A model generated the notes under the pieces. It was given only the letters and a program-made list of their open reading frames with translations, had not been told where the DNA came from and searched no databases. Below are positions 1 to 9,700 of a stretch of 14,720 nucleotides of DNA, piece after piece. The stretch comes from UBA3910 sp002391465 (lineage in GTDB: Bacteria > Bacillota > Limnochordia > Darwinibacteriales > Darwinibacteriaceae). The DNA is taken from NCBI GenBank assembly GCA_030054835.1, contig JASGVS010000019.1:1-14720 (forward strand). Direction: 5' to 3'. The first letter of the stretch is position 1, and every line of letters starts with the position of its first letter. Both the position numbers and the translations under genes were made by a program.

Positions 1-132
1 GGGAAGGCTTCTTCCTTTTCCTCCGTCCAATTATGGTTTGGAGGAGTATTCTATGTACAGCATTTACTTCCTTTAGATGGTCATATATTTAGAGAAGGAC
101 ATGGTCAAATAGCCTGGGGAAAAACACGATAG
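1..132 (+). CDS. 3' end of an unrecognised protein gene (partial)
   Basis: Frame 1 is open from the first base to a TAG stop at 130-132, giving the last 43 residues of a protein whose start lies upstream of the window. The tail is rich in aromatic and hydrophobic residues (a LWFGGVFYV stretch) and then turns polar and basic, ending in AWGKTR. The composition looks like real protein sequence and could be the end of a membrane-associated segment, but 43 residues are too few to assign a family. No terminator hairpin is visible between its stop and the convergent methyltransferase stop at 174. Existence is an inference from an open frame at a window edge. Confidence 0.4.
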   Translation, partial: GKASSFSSVQLWFGGVFYVQHLLPLDGHIFREGHGQIAWGKTR

Positions 133-173
133 AGGCCTTTTGTTATGCATCAACCCAGAGTTAACCATGAGAC

Positions 174-779
174 CTAGCTGGATTCAGATTCGGTCTTCAG
201 CAGATAGGCATTGATCCATTTTTCGTTCTGCCTCTCAGGACGCACATCCGTTGTTGTACATAGACGCTCGATTGTTAGTCCTGGGACGTGTCTGATTAAC
301 TCACCGAAAGAATCATGGGTCATGCAGTTGAAGTACCTGCCGTCTTCCACATACTCCTTATTCCCGTACTTGAGAGACAAATAGAAGATACCTCCGTCTT
401 TCAGGTATCCCACTAGATTTCTTATTACAGAAGGTAGCTTATCTCGCTTTACATGAACTAGGGAAGCGCAGGCCCAAATACCATCGTATTGCTCAGATAA
501 ATTGAGGTCTTCAAACCTCATTAGCAGCACTTCTTGCTCCAGGAGCTTAGAACTGAGCTTGACCATTTCTTCGGAGGCATCAAAGGCAGTGACTTGGAAT
601 CCTTGGTTTTTGAAGTAGAGACTGTCTCTGCCAGAACCGCAACCAGCGTCAAGGATTTTTGCTCCGAGCCTTAAGTGCTTCAAGAACGGTAGGTACACTT
701 CGGTCATATCTAGAGCTGCTGTGTTGGCGAAATAAGCTTTGGCGTTTTCGTTGTAATACTCGACAGTGCGATCTTCCAT
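174..779 (-). CDS. class I SAM-dependent methyltransferase, small-molecule type
   Basis: This encodes a 201-residue cytoplasmic protein with a Rossmann-fold methyltransferase core. Motif I is LDAGCGSGRD (about residues 43-52) and binds SAM. An acidic residue at the end of strand 2 (VTAFDAS, D67) would bind the ribose, FEDL (89-92) is motif III, and YDGIWACASLVHV (98-110) is motif IV. The family includes Tam/UbiE-like enzymes; the substrate cannot be read from the sequence, and nothing indicates a DNA methylase because no DPPY or NPPY motif is present. An in-frame ATG eight codons upstream (803) is possible, but I chose the ATG at 779 because GGGAGG at 792-787 sits 7 nt before it. The gene is divergent from the helicase gene, sharing a 190-bp intergenic region, and convergent with the partial gene at the left edge. 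Fold assignment is strong; the role is unknown. Confidence 0.88.
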   Translation of the reverse strand: MEDRTVEYYNENAKAYFANTAALDMTEVYLPFLKHLRLGAKILDAGCGSGRDSLYFKNQGFQVTAFDASEEMVKLSSKLLEQEVLLMRFEDLNLSEQYDGIWACASLVHVKRDKLPSVIRNLVGYLKDGGIFYLSLKYGNKEYVEDGRYFNCMTHDSFGELIRHVPGLTIERLCTTTDVRPERQNEKWINAYLLKTESESS

Positions 780-970
780 ATGAGCGCCTCCCAGTCTCAC
801 CAAAGGACGTGTATTTAGCTTTATATTTTGTCTGTGCTGCTGAAAAACCTCTCAGTATCGAGTGGTCTGGCCTTCAAATGGCTGTCGAACACTCGGGCAG
901 TATTTTTGGCAGGGGTTTTTCCAAAACATGGAGAAATAGGCTTCAAGGACAGACGTAATGGAGTGGTTTG
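780..970. promoter_or_regulatory. divergent intergenic region between methyltransferase and helicase
   Basis: This 190-bp stretch must hold the promoters of both flanking genes. On the minus strand a TATAAA-like -10 candidate lies at 825-820, but no good -35 is at the right distance. On the plus strand I see no convincing sigma-A pair. Close to the helicase start is an inverted repeat, TTTTGG (904-909) and CCAAAA (921-926), around a G/T-rich loop. GGAG at 960-963 is the helicase ribosome binding site. The 99-codon plus-strand frame ending at 958 overlaps the methyltransferase gene and shows no protein-like pattern, so it is treated as non-coding. Confidence 0.4.
906..922 (+). repeat. short element shared with 10276-10290 (copy A)
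   Basis: TTGGCAGG followed by a T-run and CC occurs here (TTGGCAGGGGTTTTTCC) and again upstream of the chemotaxis gene as TTGGCAGGATTTTCC. In both places it is followed within about 25 bases by a GGAGAAATA- or GGGAAAAAG-like stretch and further on by TAATGGA. It lies in a non-coding region ahead of a plus-strand gene both times. It could be a dispersed intergenic element or chance similarity. Confidence 0.3.
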
Positions 971-3358
971 GTGAAAAACGTTATTACGAATGACAAGGTG
1001 CCGCTGCTTAATTACTTGCAGGAGTCCTTCGCACGGGCTACTCAAATCAAGATCATTGTGTCCTTTATCCTGGAATCAGGTGTTCGTCTCCTCTTACCGG
1101 ATCTGCAGAAAGCAGTGGAACGCAATGTTCCAGTACAGATTCTCACCGGCCGCTATTTAAACATCACAGAACCCTCAGCTCTATACCTTTTACGGGATGA
1201 GCTAAGCAACCAGGCAGACATCCGCATTTTTGAGTCCAGCAACGTGGCTTTTCATCCAAAGACATATATCTTCCTAGGCGGCGACCAAGGAGAAGTCTAC
1301 GTAGGATCATCCAACATGTCCAGGAGTGCGTTGGTAGATGGAATCGAGTGGAATTACCGTCTCCTGTCACAACGGGAACCGGAGGATGTACGGGACTTCA
1401 TAGAAAACTTCGATCACCTTTTCTCCAAAGCACATCTCATTGATGATGAGTGGTTAAAGGAATACAGTCTGGCCTGGAAACGGCCGCGTTGGTTGGGGAG
1501 GACGCCTCAACCGGTTGATGATGTCGACAGACCCCAACCGTTAGGTGCTCAGATAGAAGCTCTACATTATCTGAAGCAGACTCGTGAGGAGGGTTTTGAC
1601 CGCGGCATGGTTGTTATGGCCACCGGCGTTGGGAAGACTTACCTTGCTGCTTTTGATAGCGCCCAGTTTCGGCGTGTCTTGTTTGTTGCCCACAGGGAAG
1701 AAATCCTGCGTCAGGCATGGGACACATTCGGTAAGGTGGTACCGTCCAAGAGCAAGGGTTGGTTTAACGCCGAGGCCAAGGACACAGATACCGACATTGT
1801 TGTTGCTTCCGTACAGACTTTGTCACAAGAACAGTACCTTTCTCCTGCGTATTTCTCACCAGACTATTTCGATTACATCGTTATCGATGAATTCCACCAT
1901 GTTGCTGCCCAGAGCTACCAAAGGGTTGTCAACTACTTCAAGCCGCGCTTTCTCTTAGGCCTAACAGCTACACCATTCCGCATGGATAATCAGGACATTT
2001 TCCAATTCTGCGATGACAATGTGGTCTATGAGATAAACCTTCAAGAGGCGATCAACAAAGACTATCTAGTTCCCTTTCATTACTACGGAGTATACGACTA
2101 CACAACCGACTACACTGAGATCGCTATGTCCAACGGACGTTATGTGACTGAGGACCTTGAAAAGGCCCTTTCTGTAGCGTCAAGAGCCGATCTTATTCTG
2201 AAGCGTTACCGCGAGTACAAATCGCAACGGGCATTGGGGTTTTGCAGCAGCATAAAGCACGCCAACTACATGACCGAATATTTTCGTGAGAACAACGTTC
2301 CTGCAGTGGCGGTTCACAGCGGACAAGGTCCGTTCGTGATGCAGAGGAAAGCGGCAGTTGGGGCTCTGCGGGACTGCGATATCGAAGTCATCTTTTCAGT
2401 TGATCAGTTTAATGAAGGTGTAGATATTCCAGAAGTGGATCTTGTGATGTTTCTGCGGCCAACCGAATCTTACACCGTCTTCTTACAGCAGCTGGGGCGT
2501 GGTCTTCGAAAGGCTGATGATAAGGACTACCTGACTGTCCTGGATTTCATTGGGAATTATAAGCGGGCTCACTTGATACCGCTCATCCTCACAGGTCGCA
2601 ACCCACAGAGTGAGGAAGACCAGATCTATAAGTTGCGCGATCTATCCCAGTCCTTGGCCGAAGGGTGTCTAGTCAATTTTGATATGCGGCTCTTGGATCT
2701 TTTTGAGGAGGTGCGAAAGCACGATCCTCTGCCTGAACGGATGAAGACTGATTATTGGCGTCTAAAAGCCAATCTGGGCAGACGTCCTCTGCGGTTGGAC
2801 ATCCGTGCTGGCAGTGATATTGACTCGAGAGAGTATCTGAGACCCAGGCACCTAAGATCTGACAAAGGCTATCTTCGCTTTTTGGCTGATTTGGGGGAAC
2901 TCACTGCTGAAGAAGAGGCTTGGTTGGGTACGGATGTTGAGGAGTTCCTCATAGACCTTGAAACAACTTCTATGAGCAAACTCTACAAAATCCCCACTAT
3001 TGGAGCCTTTGTGTTTGAAGGGAGGCTTCAGTCCTCAGTGTCCAGTGCTGATATAGGTAAGGCTTTAATGCGGTATTACGAAGACCCACGGTTTCACGTG
3101 GACATGCAGGACAAATCTAGTCGGAATTTCCAGACTTGGGCAGGGGACAAATGGACTCGGTTGGCTGAAGTAAATCCTATCAACTTCCTCGATAAGAGTT
3201 CGCCGTTCTTCCAGTATGACAGGATAAACAGACGACTACACTTAGCACCTGCTATCGTTGAAAGGCAATCACCAGCGCTGATAGAACATGTTCAGGATAT
3301 TCTCCGTTACAGAGAACGTCTAATCACTGCTCGCTTATACAAAAGACATAACAAGTGA
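971..3358 (+). CDS. PLD-like nuclease fused to SF2 DEAD/DEAH helicase
   Basis: The 795-residue product starts with a phospholipase-D-like domain (about residues 1-150). It has one HKD-type half-site: HPK at 95-97, GSSNMSRSAL around 112-121, then a conserved Glu. A superfamily 2 helicase core follows: Walker A ATGVGKT (217-223), motif Ia FVAHREE, DEFH box (306-309), TATP (332-335), motif V FNEGVDIPEVD and motif VI QQLGRGLRK (506-514). The last 250 residues match no fold I can name; related helicases carry a DUF3427-type tail. HKD enzymes usually need two half-sites, so this one may dimerise. The expected role is ATP-driven nucleic-acid remodelling coupled to strand cleavage in repair or defence; that is inference. 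The frame allows TTG at 968 or GTG at 971. GTG is preferred because GGAG at 960-963 is 7 nt away. The gene precedes the MazG-like gene by 12 bp, in the same frame. Confidence 0.9.
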   Translation: MKNVITNDKVPLLNYLQESFARATQIKIIVSFILESGVRLLLPDLQKAVERNVPVQILTGRYLNITEPSALYLLRDELSNQADIRIFESSNVAFHPKTYIFLGGDQGEVYVGSSNMSRSALVDGIEWNYRLLSQREPEDVRDFIENFDHLFSKAHLIDDEWLKEYSLAWKRPRWLGRTPQPVDDVDRPQPLGAQIEALHYLKQTREEGFDRGMVVMATGVGKTYLAAFDSAQFRRVLFVAHREEILRQAWDTFGKVVPSKSKGWFNAEAKDTDTDIVVASVQTLSQEQYLSPAYFSPDYFDYIVIDEFHHVAAQSYQRVVNYFKPRFLLGLTATPFRMDNQDIFQFCDDNVVYEINLQEAINKDYLVPFHYYGVYDYTTDYTEIAMSNGRYVTEDLEKALSVASRADLILKRYREYKSQRALGFCSSIKHANYMTEYFRENNVPAVAVHSGQGPFVMQRKAAVGALRDCDIEVIFSVDQFNEGVDIPEVDLVMFLRPTESYTVFLQQLGRGLRKADDKDYLTVLDFIGNYKRAHLIPLILTGRNPQSEEDQIYKLRDLSQSLAEGCLVNFDMRLLDLFEEVRKHDPLPERMKTDYWRLKANLGRRPLRLDIRAGSDIDSREYLRPRHLRSDKGYLRFLADLGELTAEEEAWLGTDVEEFLIDLETTSMSKLYKIPTIGAFVFEGRLQSSVSSADIGKALMRYYEDPRFHVDMQDKSSRNFQTWAGDKWTRLAEVNPINFLDKSSPFFQYDRINRRLHLAPAIVERQSPALIEHVQDILRYRERLITARLYKRHNK

Positions 3359-3370
3359 GGAGGGGTTTTC
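3358..3370 (+). promoter_or_regulatory. Shine-Dalgarno that decides a non-standard start
   Basis: AGGAGG at 3358-3363, extended by two more G residues, lies 7 nt before the ATC at 3371. It overlaps the last base of the helicase TGA, which suggests translational coupling. No ATG, GTG or TTG occurs in the frame of the downstream gene between the helicase stop and 3452. The site therefore points to the ATC as the initiation codon, unless the base was misread. Confidence 0.7.
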
Positions 3371-3685
3371 ATCGCTACATACAACAAGATCGTAAGGGAT
3401 CGAATCCCCGATATCATCAGAGATACCGGTAAGGAATGCCGCTGTTCCACCGTGAGTGGAGAAGAGCTGATCTTGGGATTGCAGGCAAAACTGCAGGAGG
3501 AATTTGACGAGTTCATCGAAAACGGCCGAGACCTCGAGGAACTCGCAGACATCCTAGAGGTGGTAGACGGACTGGCATTTCATCTTGGTTCCTCATTTGA
3601 GGAGATCCTAGAGCTTAAACGGAGAAAACGCAACAAGAGGGGCGGTTTCGAGCAGGGAATTTGGTTGCATTGGGTTGAAGACTAG
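3371..3685 (+). CDS. MazG-like nucleotide pyrophosphohydrolase, apparent ATC start
   Basis: The 104-residue all-alpha NTP pyrophosphohydrolase resembles the COG4997 house-cleaning group. Visible hallmarks are the N-terminal YNKIVRDRIPDII, the metal-binding helix pattern EEFDEF, and ELADILEV with the second acidic pair, followed by a GGFEQGIWL ending typical of the family. These enzymes hydrolyse noncanonical or signalling NTPs to NMP and pyrophosphate. Family members usually begin one or two residues before TYNK, which places the start at the ATC at 3371, directly after a strong Shine-Dalgarno. The first conventional start in frame is GTG at 3452, which would delete the VRDRIP motif and leave only 77 residues, so it was rejected. 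The gene follows the helicase in the same frame with only four sense codons between the TGA and the ATC. It is followed by an intrinsic terminator. Family is sure; the initiation mode is not. Confidence 0.85.
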   Translation: MATYNKIVRDRIPDIIRDTGKECRCSTVSGEELILGLQAKLQEEFDEFIENGRDLEELADILEVVDGLAFHLGSSFEEILELKRRKRNKRGGFEQGIWLHWVED

Positions 3686-3705
3686 ACTGTGATATGAATG
3701 AGAAA

Positions 3706-3744
3706 CCCCTTGCCATCTTGTTGGATGGCAAGGGGGTCTTTTTT
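3706..3744 (+). terminator. intrinsic terminator after the MazG-like gene
   Basis: A perfect 12-bp stem, CCCCTTGCCATC (3706-3717) with GATGGCAAGGGG (3724-3735), encloses a 6-nt loop and is followed by GTC and six T residues (3739-3744). It ends the helicase/pyrophosphohydrolase unit. On the minus strand only TTTCT follows the hairpin, so it may act weakly for the convergent VWA gene that ends at 3750. Confidence 0.93.
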
Positions 3745-3749
3745 GTATG

Positions 3750-6700
3750 TCATGGGCTTACATAGATTGTAAACAACTCAATACCATCGATCATGCCTTC
3801 CACAAAAGAGAGGTCTGGCAGCAGTTCCTTTACTTTCTCCGTTGGAATCTTTTCTGCCTTGGCCTTAACGTGCTCTACTGCCTCATCCTTAGCCAATCCC
3901 TTGAGGTCGTTGACAGCTCTTACGCCTTTCTTATCAATTGTTTCGAGAATTCCCTTCACTTGTCTGGGATCGATCTCAGCCAGTTTCTCTAAGCTCTGTT
4001 TTACCCGCTCCACTATCTCCAGCGAGTGGTTCACCGCGGCTGCCAGAATGTCTTTGTATTCCGCGTACTCAAGCGCAAACGTAGAGACACCCCACAGCAT
4101 TGTATGCATGCCCATAATTGCTCCAACCGAGTGTTTGGTGAACTGCTTGGACAGATTTTGCACGGCGTTCTCAATCATGGCTCCATGTTCACCGGTATCG
4201 ATCCTGCCAATGGCGAAATAGGTGTCGGGATCGATTTCTAGCCAAGCGGTGCGCGGTTCTCCGTTGATTATGAGGCGGTCAAGGGGGAAGATTATCACAT
4301 TGTCCGTGTCTAAAATTTTTCTTTGGATGGCCTGGTCAAACTCCAGCTCCGCTAGAACCTCCGCTGCCAGTTCAATGTTGCTGGAACCGTCAATCAGGAG
4401 CATGGGCGTATCCTCCGGGAGGTAGGACCAGATTTCAAACACGCCTAGACCATCGCCCAGGGCCTGCGCTTCGATACTGGAGACCATTAAGCCCACGGCT
4501 AGATTGTAAGCCTGGTGAATATCCCAGTCGCCTGTATGAATCTCGGGAGCGGCGTTAACAAGGTCGATGCTGGTGTTTGCTTTGTTTGCCGTCGCATCAC
4601 GGGCAACCGTAACAACGATAACTCGCGGGTACTGGGTGCGGCCGATCACCAGATCCATTGTTTCTGCTAGATTCTGTTCCGCTTCTGTTTGGGCTGCCAG
4701 GAAGCGGTTGATAATGTTCCGCGTATGCCAGCGGAAGACTGAGAACGAGTCAGGTTGCTCCGTTGTCCGATGCAGAACTGCAGCTATCTCCTGCAGCTGC
4801 ACTGCTGCTTCTTGGGGCAGATCGGGTGAGTTGATGGCGATGGTTTGGGCAACGTCGGTGATGGATCCGCCCTCACGCAAATCGAAGTGATGGGTAAACT
4901 GGTGGTTAGCAAACGTGACTCTAATGGTCGCCCTGCGGATTTCATACTGGGTCCCGTCCAAAGGATTGTCTGAGAAGAATCTGCCCAGGGGCGTTTCTAA
5001 GACAGCAGTGTATAGGTTTTCACCAGCGGACATGTAAATCAGATCGATTGCGTCCCTGCTCAATTCGGCAAGGGGAACATTGACCGAAAGGAGATCGTGG
5101 CGGAGTAGTTCTTCCTCGTCATCTCCTCCGCCTAGGACAGAAGCTAGATCCCCAAATTGGCTCCCAATACCGCTGGGTCTTGAGACAACGTAGAATGACA
5201 CGTTGATTGTGGCCTCCAGCGGATTCCTATCTATCCTTTCCCGCTTCCAGGGAAGCTCCACATAATCTGTTAGTTCTGTGAAATCGGCACCGAAGGGCAG
5301 TACCAAGAGATTTGTCTCTCCCGCAACCAAATACTTCACTGCTGGCAGTTGGCGAGTTCTTATTGGTACGCCTGACCGCTCTTCCAGTGCTTCTGCCCCT
5401 TCTTCGCTGAGATCTACCATACTGAGTTGGGGGTTGTAGCCCAATTTGGCAAGTACTTCTTCTGCTAGGTAGGCTAAGTCCGCTTCCGTGCCCCACATTT
5501 GGGTAAGCACCGCTTCCGGTGCATAACGTGCCTGGTACAACTCGTCAGTGCTGGGCAGCCAGCGGATGTTCTGCAGCAGCTCCAGAAGCTGATTCAGCGA
5601 ATCTATCTGCTCCAGAGCGGCCACACCGCTGGCTGTGGTGGCAGGCGGCGGTATTGAGATCTCTTCGTCATCGGCTCCCGTGAGATCCATCCGCTCGGCT
5701 TGATCTAGTTCGCCCTGGAGGGCAAGGAGTGCCCGGTGCTCGCGTACGGCGTTGGCTATGGTCGCTTCCAGCCGGCGGGAGAATTCATCGGCCCACCTGT
5801 CAAAGGGGGGCGTGGTCCAGAGACCCAACAGTTCCTGTTCGGAGTATTCTGCATTAGGCAGCGGAACCCTTAAGTCGGGAAAAACACCTGAACAGAGTAC
5901 CCAGCTGTGATCCAGGCCGTCCGGCGGGATCTCAAAGAGGAGCAGGACTCGGCGGGTCAGACCGTCCTTTACAACCCCATCTTCAAACTCCAACAGGAGT
6001 TTGGCTTCCTTGACACCAGGGGAAAGGGCGTAAAACACTTCACCGCTGTCCGTAAAGTTACCCAAACCGCCCTGCGTAACCAGTTTGACAATATCTACTT
6101 CCGAATCGACGCCTTCGTAATCATCCCGCACCAATCTAAAGGCATCCATAAGCTGTGTACCATAACCATCTGCATGATCAACAAAGGTTAGGTCCGCTAC
6201 CACGTAGTCCCGCGAACGCCCACCAAGTTTTTTCACCCAGCCCAACTGATTCACGTACAGCTCAATGCCTTCGGCCCGTACCGGAGTTCCGGTTGGTTTT
6301 GTGGGCTGGTTCTGTGAGAGGGATAGGGGTATAAACACATCATCTTTGCGGAGATCGACGAACAATTCGCAGGGGTTATCCGCCAGAACCTGCGGTAGTT
6401 CATAGACAAAACGGACTTTATTAAAAGAACCTGGCGCAACCATCCTCGCCTCACTGAAGCCAAGGGGCACATCCCGCGTGAGGGGATGGAGGGGCAGGTA
6501 AAAGTCTCCCTGAACCCCTGCTAGCTTGAGGGAGAAAACCTCATTGGGGTCAATATCCAAGAGGGTTTGCACCTGAGAGGTGAGATCCACCTCTACAATG
6601 CGGAAAATGTTGCCCGCATTGGCCTTTACCTGTCCTATTTTGGTCACATCGCTCACTGCCCTAAGCTCGAGCTCAAACACATCCGAGAGCCGGGCCGGTT

Positions 6701-9700
6701 CTTTTTTGGGCAGGCTGTCCACAGCAATCTCTGCGTGGCTGTTGGTACCAATTAGGTCCATGGTGAAATGGCCATAGGCAGTGTCGTAAAAGTGGAGGGA
6801 CAGCTGGGTTATGGGTTCTTCATCTACAATAAACACCAATGTTCCGGTGCGGAGCTCTCCCGGACGCACAGTCAAGCTGTTCTCACCCGGTACCAAGAGA
6901 CTGTTGGGGGCGATCCAGCTGCTTTTTGAAACGGAATGCATGCTTGTGTTGTTCCAGCCCAGGTAGAGGTGGGAGGGGAGGCTGGGGATTAGGTAGTCCG
7001 GTACTTTGAACTCTGTTCTTCCCGTCGACCCTGAACTACCCAACCAACTGGCAGGATGGCTGTTGCCCCTGGCATCCACCTCTACTTCCACAGGTTCTAA
7101 GACGTTTTCCAGGATAAAGTCAATGGTGAGAAACCGCTGTCCGTAAGGGGCTTGTAAGCCGGAGATCCCATCACTCACAGTGGCCCCCGTTACTTTCATT
7201 TTCAGCGCCGTATTGCCACCGCTGACATTCAGGGGAATGAAACGCTTCGTTAAACCCCCGGTGGCCTGCTGTTCAGCGGACAGGAGCCCAAAGGCCTCCA
7301 TCTCTTCTAAGCCTGCGGGGGTACCCGCGCCGTAGTAGCTGTAAAGCTGCGGTGCTAACACTTCTTCACCTGCTGCCAGCTTGGTGTAGGGTATATCTAA
7401 AACATCGGTATAAAGAATGATCTGCCCGTCGGCAGAAGGGGATTTAACCGTCAACTTGAGGGGAACCGAGCTCCACTCCTCAACGGGCGTCTTCACTTCC
7501 TGCAGCACTTCTTCTAAGACCGCCGCCAAAACTCGGTGATCCTCAGTGACCACGTAGCGGCCCCCCGATCTCTCAGCAATGGTGGCGAAGATCTCCTCCT
7601 GCCCTTCTAAGCCAATACCTACCCAGATTACTTTAATATCCGAGTTGGCAAAACCCATGATCAGCTCATTGACTTGCCCACCGCTTTCCTTGGGGTCGAT
7701 AGCCGCGTCTGTAATATAGATCAAGGTTTTGTTGCTGGAAGGTGTGGCGCGCAGTGTCCGCAACGCTGTATTGATGGAGCCCACCGTGTCGGTTGCGCCA
7801 CCGGCGTGGAAGGTGCCAACAGCATGCAGGACAGCAGCCTTGTCCACTGTGAGGGACTGGTCAATCTGGGTTTGCCAGTCGAAGCTCCCCACTTGGATCA
7901 GCGTATCGTCCGGCAGCCCAAGCACAAAGTCGTGCAGTACGTTCTTCACCTTCTGCATCCGGTAATTTGAGTCATCGTATTCTTGCGGAGAGCTATCCAT
8001 TGAACCGCTCGTATCCACCATGAGCGAGACAACGGGGACGTTGGAGAGCATGGGCTTCTGCGGCCTTTTGTAAACCAAATGAAAGGCATTGGAGAGGGAA
8101 GTGTTGATGCTTTGAAACACTTGATTGAGCGCATCTTGGTCCGCTGCCGAATAGTATTTGCCGGTAGAAACCTCTGCCAACTGCTCTAGTACAGTCTTAT
8201 CGTGGCCTGGGCCAAAACCGATGGTGTAGAGGGGAATCTGTCCCTCTTCTACCGCAGCGATTACTTCCGGTAAGGTGGCCCTACTGCCAGGTCCCGTATC
8301 GTCATAGTTGGCATCAACGCCGTCGGTGAAAACCACTAAGATGGGCCGCTCTGCGCCTGCCAAAAGGGATAAACCCTCTAAAATCGAGTCGTACAAGCAC
8401 GTAGCACCATCTGCCCGCACTGAGGCTAGGCTTGCTAACACTTCGTCTTTGCTTGTCCCTTCTAGGAGTTTTGGCCTAGTGTCAAAGTCAATCACCTGGA
8501 TGGTGGTGTCGTCCGAGAGGGTACGGATGAATTCCCTGGCGGTAGCTAGGGTCTGTTCCATCTGGGCCCGCATAGAGCCGGAGGAATCCAAGAGCAGGAC
8601 AATGTGGGGAGGGGTGGTAATGGGTTCAATGGAGATGATCTCACCCTTTAAGCCCCCTTCAGTGATCTGGGCGTTTTCCAAAGAAGGAATGAGTTCAGCG
8701 GTGATAGGTGTAAGGGTAAAATCAACTGTGCCCAGTTCGCCTTGAACTGTGTGGTTGGATAAACCATAGCTATTGGGTATTTCATCACTCGGCAGCTCTT
8801 CGTATATGGCGTGGGTTTCCTCCGGTAGGCTAAAAATGGTGATTTGGCCCGAACTGACAGGAATCAGCCGCGCCCTGACCAATTGATAACCGGAGCGATG
8901 TTCGAATACGTCCCAATAGCCGGCGGGTAAGTAAAAGAGGCTGTCACCCTCAGGCGTTTTGTCCGCAATAGGCCGCTCATAGTCGGGATGCCTGGCGGTC
9001 ATACCGAAGGACGGTTCTATCCTTATGTCCTCAGTTCGGAAACCGGAAACTTTGAGAACACCCAATTCGCTGCCGATGGAGAGGGGATGGAGGGGAATTG
9101 ACTCTTTCAGGGTTATCTTTATCTCTTGAGGCGGCGCAGCCCAGTCAAATCTTAGGTTCCAAACCGTTTTGCCCGGCTCTTGGGGGATATTATCGAGGAC
9201 ATAGATTGGTGTTCTTTCGTGGTAGAGTTGAAATGATTCGTCCCAGCGGCGGGTGTAGTCGCCGTAGTCGCCAATAAGTGTAGCTTGGATGTAAAATTCA
9301 CTGTCACTCAGTTCAATAATCAGGCTCTTATGCCTTAAGCCGTCGGAAATGGTTACTATGCTGGTGTTTTCCAGATCGGGCCTAGGGCGAATGGTGACAG
9401 ATCTGTTTGGCCTGACTAAGAGTTCTTTGGCAATTCTCAAAGCATACTCCCATTCATCCGGTTCTAGTTGAGCCACAACCTCCCACAAGTAGCTGTTGGG
9501 GTCAACCACAGCGGCTCTGAACATGTGCCGGGAACGCTCGAGGACAGTACCGCCTAGTCCGAGGACATGCTCTTCTAACTCCTGCCAGGGGTTGTCAGGG
9601 TCCTCAATTGGAACATAAAACTGCCACGTCTCACCCCGACCCCTGAGGTAGGCGGCCTCTCCCTGGGAGTTGTAATAGCGGTTCTCGAAATGGTCGGCAG

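Noticed and set aside
659..958. 99-codon plus-strand open frame
   Set aside because: It is mostly antisense to the methyltransferase gene, lacks a good ribosome site, and has an unprotein-like composition.
3452..3685. GTG-started 77-residue version of the MazG-like gene
   Set aside because: It drops the family's N-terminal VRDRIP motif, and no Shine-Dalgarno precedes this GTG, whereas a strong one precedes the ATC at 3371.
3747..4890. Several plus-strand open frames of 67-142 codons
   Set aside because: All lie antisense to the VWA gene, are rich in Ser/Arg/Cys typical of shadow frames, and have no family-like motifs.
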